Assembly (NCBI RefSeq): GCF_008930665.1
Contig: NZ_PQMG01000002.1
Location: 1 to 64,000 of the forward strand
Source of the DNA: Corynebacterium sp. 74A
Lineage (GTDB): Bacteria > Actinomycetota > Actinomycetes > Mycobacteriales > Mycobacteriaceae
Direction of reading: 5' to 3'
DNA length: 64,000 bases
Under the pieces are notes generated by a model. The model saw only the letters and a program-made list of their open reading frames with translations. It did no database searches and was not told where the DNA came from. This document shows, one piece after another, positions 58,808-64,000 of this stretch. Position numbers and translations under genes: made by a program. Positions within the stretch are counted from its first letter, which is position 1. Every line of letters begins with the position of its first letter.

Positions 58808-60097
58808 CTAGCTGTGAGTGGCAAGCGGCACGCGACGGAACGTGCCCTCTGCGAGGTCCTCGGAATCGATCTCTTCGCGTGAAATGCCGAGGATATGCAG
58901 GATCTCATCCATATACGGGTGGTTCACACTGGTGTCGGCGATCTCCTTGAGCGCCGGCTTGGCGTTGAAGGCAATACCGAGACCGGCGGCAGAGAGCATG
59001 TCGATATCGTTGGCGCCATCGCCCACGGCCACGGTCTGGTGCATCTGCAGCCCAGCGTCGGCGGCAAACTCCGACAGCAAGCGCGCCTTGGCAGCGCGGT
59101 CGACGATCTCCCCGATCACCTTGCCGGTGAGTTTCCCGTCCTTGATCTCGAGGGTATTGGCGCGCACATAATCCAGATCGAGATCGGCGGCGAGGTTCTC
59201 CAGCACCTGGATGAAGCCGCCGGAGACCACTGCGGCCCGGTAGCCCATACGCTTGAGGGTCCGGATGGTGGTGCGGGCACCGGGGGTGAGCTGAATATCG
59301 CGGGCCACCTCGTCGATGATGGAGGCATCCAGTCCCTCGAGCACGGCGACGCGCTCGCGCAGGGATTCCTCGAAGTCCAACTCGCCGCGCATTGCCCGAT
59401 CGGTGACGTCCTTGACCTCGGCCTCTTTGCCCGCGTGCGCGGCAAGCATCTCGATGACCTCGCCGGTGATGAGGGTGGAGTCGCAGTCGAAGCAGATGAG
59501 GCGCTTGGAGCGGCGCTGCAGCCCCGCCCGTTCGATCGCAATATCAATGCCCAAGGAGGCGGTGAGTTCGGCGAGTGCCTTACGCAGGCTGACGCCGCCG
59601 CCAGGCTCGGGGTTGGCCACACTGACGAGCAGCTCGATTCCGGTGACGGGATAGTCGGAGAGGCCCCTAATGGTGTCGATATTCGCGCCATAGTCCGCCA
59701 GGGTTTGGCCGATGGCCGAGATATGCTGTGCCGTCACTGGGGAGCCGAGCACCACGACCGCGTGGGTGGACATGGGGCGGGTGGGTGAGAGTGCATCGCT
59801 GACTTCCACGGTGATCTGCATGCCATAGGCACGCATGGTCTCGGTGAGTCCGACGCGCAGCATCTCTTCATTGTCCACATTGAAGCCGACGAGCGCGGCC
59901 AGTGATAGGCGGCCACGGAACTGGGACTGCTCCACGTCTAAGAGCTGCACGCGATGGGCGGCAAGCACACGGAAGAAGGCGGCGGTCACTCCGGAACGGT
60001 CGGGACCCGTGACAGTCATGACGGCGGGTGTGAGCCCCTCCCGAAGGGTGGTGGAAATATCGCTGGTGGTGCTGGTGGCAAGCGCCGGAGTGGTCAC
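58808..60097 (-). CDS. serB: Phosphoserine phosphatase SerB with ACT domains
   Basis: The last enzyme of serine synthesis, dephosphorylating 3-phosphoserine. From GTG 60097, with AAGGAC about 10 nt upstream, the protein has 429 aa. The N-terminal 190 residues hold two ACT-type regulatory modules (AVMTVTGPDRSGVTAAFFRVLAAHRVQLLDVEQ; LGSPVTAQHISAIGQTLADYGANIDTIRGL), often allosteric serine sensors. The HAD phosphatase domain has DCDST (D204), the Lys/Thr region GYRAAVVSGGF, and GDGANDIDMLSAAGLG near the end. It is followed by the Pth2-like gene. The C. glutamicum order serB, ctaD, nrdF is retained. Confidence 0.95.
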   Translation of the reverse strand: MTTPALATSTTSDISTTLREGLTPAVMTVTGPDRSGVTAAFFRVLAAHRVQLLDVEQSQFRGRLSLAALVGFNVDNEEMLRVGLTETMRAYGMQITVEVSDALSPTRPMSTHAVVVLGSPVTAQHISAIGQTLADYGANIDTIRGLSDYPVTGIELLVSVANPEPGGGVSLRKALAELTASLGIDIAIERAGLQRRSKRLICFDCDSTLITGEVIEMLAAHAGKEAEVKDVTDRAMRGELDFEESLRERVAVLEGLDASIIDEVARDIQLTPGARTTIRTLKRMGYRAAVVSGGFIQVLENLAADLDLDYVRANTLEIKDGKLTGKVIGEIVDRAAKARLLSEFAADAGLQMHQTVAVGDGANDIDMLSAAGLGIAFNAKPALKEIADTSVNHPYMDEILHILGISREEIDSEDLAEGTFRRVPLATHS

Positions 60098-60379
60098 GGT
60101 AGTTGCTGTCCTTCGAGATATCGATGCCCCTCCCAAAGCGCTATGGGCGCATGGAAGGCGGGCTAATGGCTCTGACAAATTTCTCACGCTACCCGCTTGC
60201 ACGGTGTTTTCCTGAAGTTATGCCGCGTGGACCCGCCTTTTTAGGCCCATACGGGGGCGAATGGCCGCGGTGCACAACGCACAAAAGGCGCTACCGCCCG
60301 GCCACCTTGGAGGTGGATCCAGACGGTAACGCCTTAGTCGAGGAGGTTTCTAGGAGGTTATGTCCCTCGAACGTGGTGC

Positions 60380-62074
60380 CTAGTGGCGACCCACGTGTGC
60401 TTCCTTGCGCATGCGTTCAACCATGTGCGGGTAGTGCAGCTCGAACGCGGGACGCTCGGAGCGGATACGCGGTAGCGAGGTGAAGTTGTGGCCGGGGGGC
60501 GGGCAGGAGGTTGCCCACTCCAAGGAGTTGCCATAACCCCACGGATCGTCGACGGTGACGATCTCGCCGTAGCGCCAAGACTTGAACACGTTCCAGATGA
60601 ACGGGATCACGGACAGCCCCAGGACGAAGGAGAACACCGTGGAGACCTGGTTCAGGGTGGTCCAGCCGTCGGACTCAAGGTAATCGGCGTAACGACGCGG
60701 CATACCCATGTTGCCCAGCCAGTGCTGAACTAGGAAGGTGCCGTGGAAGCCGATGAAGGTGAGCCAGAAGTGGATCTTGCCCAAGCCCTCGCTCAGCATA
60801 CGACCGGTCATCTTCGGGAACCAGAAGTACACACCAGCGCAGGACGCGAACACGATGGTACCGAAGAGGGTGTAGTGGAAGTGAGCGATGAGGAAGTAGG
60901 ACTCAGAGATGTGGAAGTCCAGCGGCGGGGAGGCCAGCATAATGCCGGTCAGACCACCGAAGAGGAAGGTCACCAGGAAGCCCATGGTCCAGATCATCGG
61001 GGTCTCCCACGAAATGTGACCGCGCCACATCGTGCCCACCCAGTTGAAGAACTTCACGCCGGTCGGAACCGAAATGAGGAACGTCATGAAGGAGAAGAAG
61101 GGCAGCAGGATAGCACCGGTGACGAACATGTGGTGGGCCCACACGGCCATGGACAGGGCACCGATGGAGAGGGTAGCGAAGACCAGTCCGACGTAGCCGA
61201 ACATGGGCTTGCGGGAGAACACCGGCACGATCTCGGAGACGATACCGAAGAACGGCAGTGCCAGCACGTACACCTCGGGGTGGCCGAAGAACCAGAACAG
61301 GTGCTGCCAGAGCAGAGCGCCGCCGTTACCCGGGGCGTAGATGTGGCCGCCCAGCTTGCGATCATAAAGAACGCCCAGAGCAGCTGCAGTCAGCAGCGGG
61401 AAGATCAGCAGTGCGATCACCGAGGTAACAAAGATGTTCCAGGTGAAGATCGGCATACGGAACATGGTCATACCCGGTGCGCGGAGGCACAGGATAGTGG
61501 TGAGCATGTTGATAGCCGAGGCAATGGTACCGACACCGGTGGCGCCCACACCCACGATCCAGAAGTCCGAGCCGATGCCCGGGGAGTGGATGGCGTCATT
61601 CAACGGCGAGTACATGGTCCAGCCGAAGTCCGCAGCACCACCAGGGGTGAGGAATCCGGCGAGCATAACGAGACCACCGACGGTGGTGATCCAGAAGCCG
61701 AAGGCATTCAGGCGCGGGAAGGCAACATCCGGCGCACCGATTTGCAGCGGCATGACGTAGTTGGCAAAGCCCCACACGACGGGCGTGCCGTACAGCAGCA
61801 GCATCACCGTGCCGTGCATGGTGAACAGCTGGTTGAACTGCTCATTAGACAGCATCTGAAGGCCAGGCTCGAAGAGCTCTGTACGGATAAGCAGTGCCAT
61901 CAAACCGCCGACAAAGAAGTAGGTGAAGGACACGATGATGTACATGATGCCCAGGACCTTGTGGTCGGTGGTGGTTAGCATCCGCCAGGCCAGATTACCC
62001 TTGCGAGCGTGACCTGTAGGCGCAGGCCGCGTGGGTGCGACCGGTTGGTCGACCCGTGGCGCTACAGCGGTCAT
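60380..62074 (-). CDS. ctaD: Cytochrome c oxidase (aa3) subunit I
   Basis: A 564-residue haem-copper oxidase subunit with 12 helices that carries haems a and a3 and CuB. ATG 62074 has a perfect AGGAGG 7 nt upstream. Ligands and channel residues: [25 protein letters not shown] with the Tyr-His cross-link pair, HHMFVTG (CuB His pair), and HFHYTLFG with haem ligands. The N-terminus is hydrophilic. It stands alone, 300 kb-type distance from ctaC in C. glutamicum being known, and between nrdF and serB. Its promoter region carries a palindrome, see 62262-62279. Identity is certain from motifs. Confidence 0.98.
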   Translation of the reverse strand: MTAVAPRVDQPVAPTRPAPTGHARKGNLAWRMLTTTDHKVLGIMYIIVSFTYFFVGGLMALLIRTELFEPGLQMLSNEQFNQLFTMHGTVMLLLYGTPVVWGFANYVMPLQIGAPDVAFPRLNAFGFWITTVGGLVMLAGFLTPGGAADFGWTMYSPLNDAIHSPGIGSDFWIVGVGATGVGTIASAINMLTTILCLRAPGMTMFRMPIFTWNIFVTSVIALLIFPLLTAAALGVLYDRKLGGHIYAPGNGGALLWQHLFWFFGHPEVYVLALPFFGIVSEIVPVFSRKPMFGYVGLVFATLSIGALSMAVWAHHMFVTGAILLPFFSFMTFLISVPTGVKFFNWVGTMWRGHISWETPMIWTMGFLVTFLFGGLTGIMLASPPLDFHISESYFLIAHFHYTLFGTIVFASCAGVYFWFPKMTGRMLSEGLGKIHFWLTFIGFHGTFLVQHWLGNMGMPRRYADYLESDGWTTLNQVSTVFSFVLGLSVIPFIWNVFKSWRYGEIVTVDDPWGYGNSLEWATSCPPPGHNFTSLPRIRSERPAFELHYPHMVERMRKEAHVGRH

Positions 62075-62261
62075 AATTTCCTCCTGACTAGGTGGCGTTG
62101 AGAGATAAACCCCCACCGCCGACGTTCATACACTCCGTATCTTAAGGGAAGTATAAGTTTTTCTGCCAGTCCTCCTAGGATCTGGACTTGCCCCTACCTT
62201 AGCGGCTACCACTACTTTTGGGAACCAGAATAGGGTTTCCGCTGCGCCAATCGTCGCTCTA

Positions 62262-62279
62262 CCTAAGAAAATGCTTAGG
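62262..62279. promoter_or_regulatory. Palindrome CCTAAG-N6-CTTAGG upstream of ctaD
   Basis: Arms CCTAAG (62262-62267) and CTTAGG (62274-62279) are exact reverse complements with the A-rich spacer AAAATG. It lies about 190 nt before the ctaD ATG. It does not fit the DtxR consensus. It may be an operator or the stem of a weak terminator. Confidence 0.4.
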
Positions 62280-62348
62280 GATAGTGACGTCGAACACACT
62301 TTTTATGGAGAGACTACACCTAAAGGGGGGTTAGCTCGGCCGATAGGT

Positions 62349-62381
62349 GCGCGTCGATAAGCATGGCACTGATCGACGCGC
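62349..62381 (-). terminator. Terminator of nrdF
   Basis: Perfect 10-bp arms GCGCGTCGAT (62349-62358) and ATCGACGCGC (62372-62381) with a 13-nt loop, 20 nt after the nrdF stop. Confidence 0.72.
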
Positions 62382-62401
62382 CCGAGCAAGCCTCGTGAGA
62401 C

Positions 62402-63430
<1,029 letters not shown>

Positions 63431-63441
63431 TTATCTAGCAA

Positions 63442-63516
63442 CGTCGCGCCTACGCGCGACACGTGAGCGCCCACGCCGTGTACCCGCCTCAATAGATAGA
63501 AGCGAGGACACGGCGT
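63442..63516 (-). promoter_or_regulatory. Two hairpins in the nrdF 5' leader
   Basis: Hairpin 1: GTCGCGC (63442-63448) with GCGCGAC (63453-63459), 4-nt loop. Hairpin 2: ACGCCGTGT (63472-63480) with ACACGGCGT (63508-63516), 27-nt loop. A TATAGC element on the minus strand at 63550-63545 would start a transcript near 63538 that includes both. Confidence 0.45.
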
Positions 63517-63905
63517 TGCGCATGGAGGACATACAACAATCGGTGCTATAGCAGTGGCGGCGCTCGCGCGCGCCACAATTAGAGCACCTAGCTTAACCCC
63601 CGCACGCCCCTCACGCACTACCGCTGGGCGCCGACTCGCCCCCTCCCCCAGCGCCGGCTTCGGTCCGGTGCAGGACACTGCCTATCAACGATATCGACAC
63701 CCCATACCCCACCCTTGCCGCCGCGCTACCCCCGTTCGGTGAGAGAGCAAGGCTCACCTTCTTCGCGCCCGCCCGACATATAGATTCATGTGAATACCGA
63801 CATAGAGAAATGCACAAACAATATTGACCATCCCCGATTGTCCGGCAAATAAACGTCTTAATAAATATTTTATTTACGTCCATCAGTACGTTAGACGCAT
63901 TTACA

Positions 63906-63924
63906 TTAGGCTTTACTAACATAG
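63906..63924. promoter_or_regulatory. DtxR-like box
   Basis: The 19-mer starting TTAGGCTTTACTAAC matches 13 of 19 positions of the DtxR consensus TWAGGTTAGSCTAACCTWA, including both outer TTAGG and CTAAC halves. The position fits iron control of a ferritin gene beyond the edge or of nrdF. Confidence 0.4.
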
Positions 63925-64000
63925 AACATGCAGGTAAACCATACTTTAAAAAGCTAGTGAAGCGGGCAGTGAATTAAACATCAGTGGGTGTGTGGTGCTA

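Larger units (their letters stand above)
62075..62401. other. ctaD upstream region
   Basis: About 327 bp without a gene. It holds a terminator for nrdF (62349-62381), an 18-bp palindrome (62262-62279) and a possible -10 TATACT on the minus strand at 62155-62150, about 76 nt before ctaD. A leader of this length is plausible; no -35 is clear. Confidence 0.45.

Noticed and set aside
60103..60483. Plus-strand 126-codon frame between serB and ctaD
   Set aside because: It overlaps the ctaD 3' end antisense, has no ribosome-binding site and no recognisable protein.
62262..62279. Considered as a DtxR box
   Set aside because: The halves are inside-out relative to the consensus and the spacing is wrong.
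63611..63922. Minus-strand 103-codon frame upstream of nrdF
   Set aside because: Odd Cys/Ile-rich then Gly-rich composition, spans the likely control region; no start signal.

Overview
The window comes from a Corynebacterium chromosome: high GC (roughly 60 % or more by eye), a giant type I fatty-acid synthase beside holo-ACP synthase AcpS, a CmrA-type mycolate reductase, a class Ib NrdF, an unlinked ctaD, and several genes with no ribosome-binding site but a -10-like element just before the start codon (likely leaderless). Gene order also matches mycobacterial and corynebacterial blocks that I know: glbO / thioesterase / ettA / ssb; cmrA / orn / L,D-transpeptidase / bcp / acpS / fas; DUF3817 / rdgB / rph / phosphodiesterase / murI / rhomboid / P1 peptidase / DUF2017 / clpS / pncB / dinG; and serB / ctaD / nrdF. 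It is therefore mostly core chromosome with a few accessory insertions.

Layout. 1-5030: a peptide-type ABC transporter (permease cut by the left edge, plus lipoprotein SBP) diverges from a flavoprotein and truncated-haemoglobin pair; the shared promoter region carries two McbR-like half-palindromes. 5027-9589: conserved hypothetical, thioesterase, pdxY, ettA (TTG start), second ssb. 9677-9731: an inverted pair of perfect DnaA boxes. 9750-16462: CopD-CtaG fusion, tRNA-Arg, ornithine-cyclodeaminase-like gene, cmrA, orn, AspT/SucE-like exporter with a structured leader. 16758-24451: the most accessory-looking part, with tRNA-His, a lone GIY-YIG-domain protein, a YkvI-type transporter, a luciferase-like oxidoreductase, an L,D-transpeptidase, tRNA-Lys, a mucin-like Excalibur surface protein and a small membrane protein. 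24500-37982: abhydrolase-9 membrane enzyme, DUF3618 protein, bcp, a FasR-like regulator, a small hypothetical, acpS and the 9-kb fas gene. 38158-41804: an ABC exporter diverging from a two-component system, with a perfect 16-bp palindrome between them. 41950-55964: aldehyde dehydrogenase, tRNA-Leu, then the rdgB-to-dinG block and an acyl-CoA ligase overlapping dinG by 4 nt. 55961-64000: YwiC-like and repeat-tailed membrane proteins, an unusual Pth2-type protein with serB, ctaD, nrdF, and an AT-rich right end with a possible DtxR box, probably the promoter of a ferritin gene just outside.

How the genes fit together. FasR-like regulator, Fas-I, AcpS and CmrA supply and mature (coryno)mycolic acids for the cell envelope, where the L,D-transpeptidase and Excalibur protein also act. 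ClpS, rhomboid and P1 peptidase form a proteolysis cluster. Rph, RdgB, Orn and EttA handle RNA, nucleotide and ribosome quality control. GlbO, Bcp, CtaD, NrdF and the possible ferritin promoter concern oxygen, peroxide and iron.

I saw no CRISPR array, transposase, integrase, rRNA operon or complete prophage. The best candidates for something undescribed are the GIY-YIG protein beside tRNA-His, the flavoprotein-GlbO pair under a McbR-like operator, and the DnaA-box hairpin. All homology calls are from motif reading; no database search was run.
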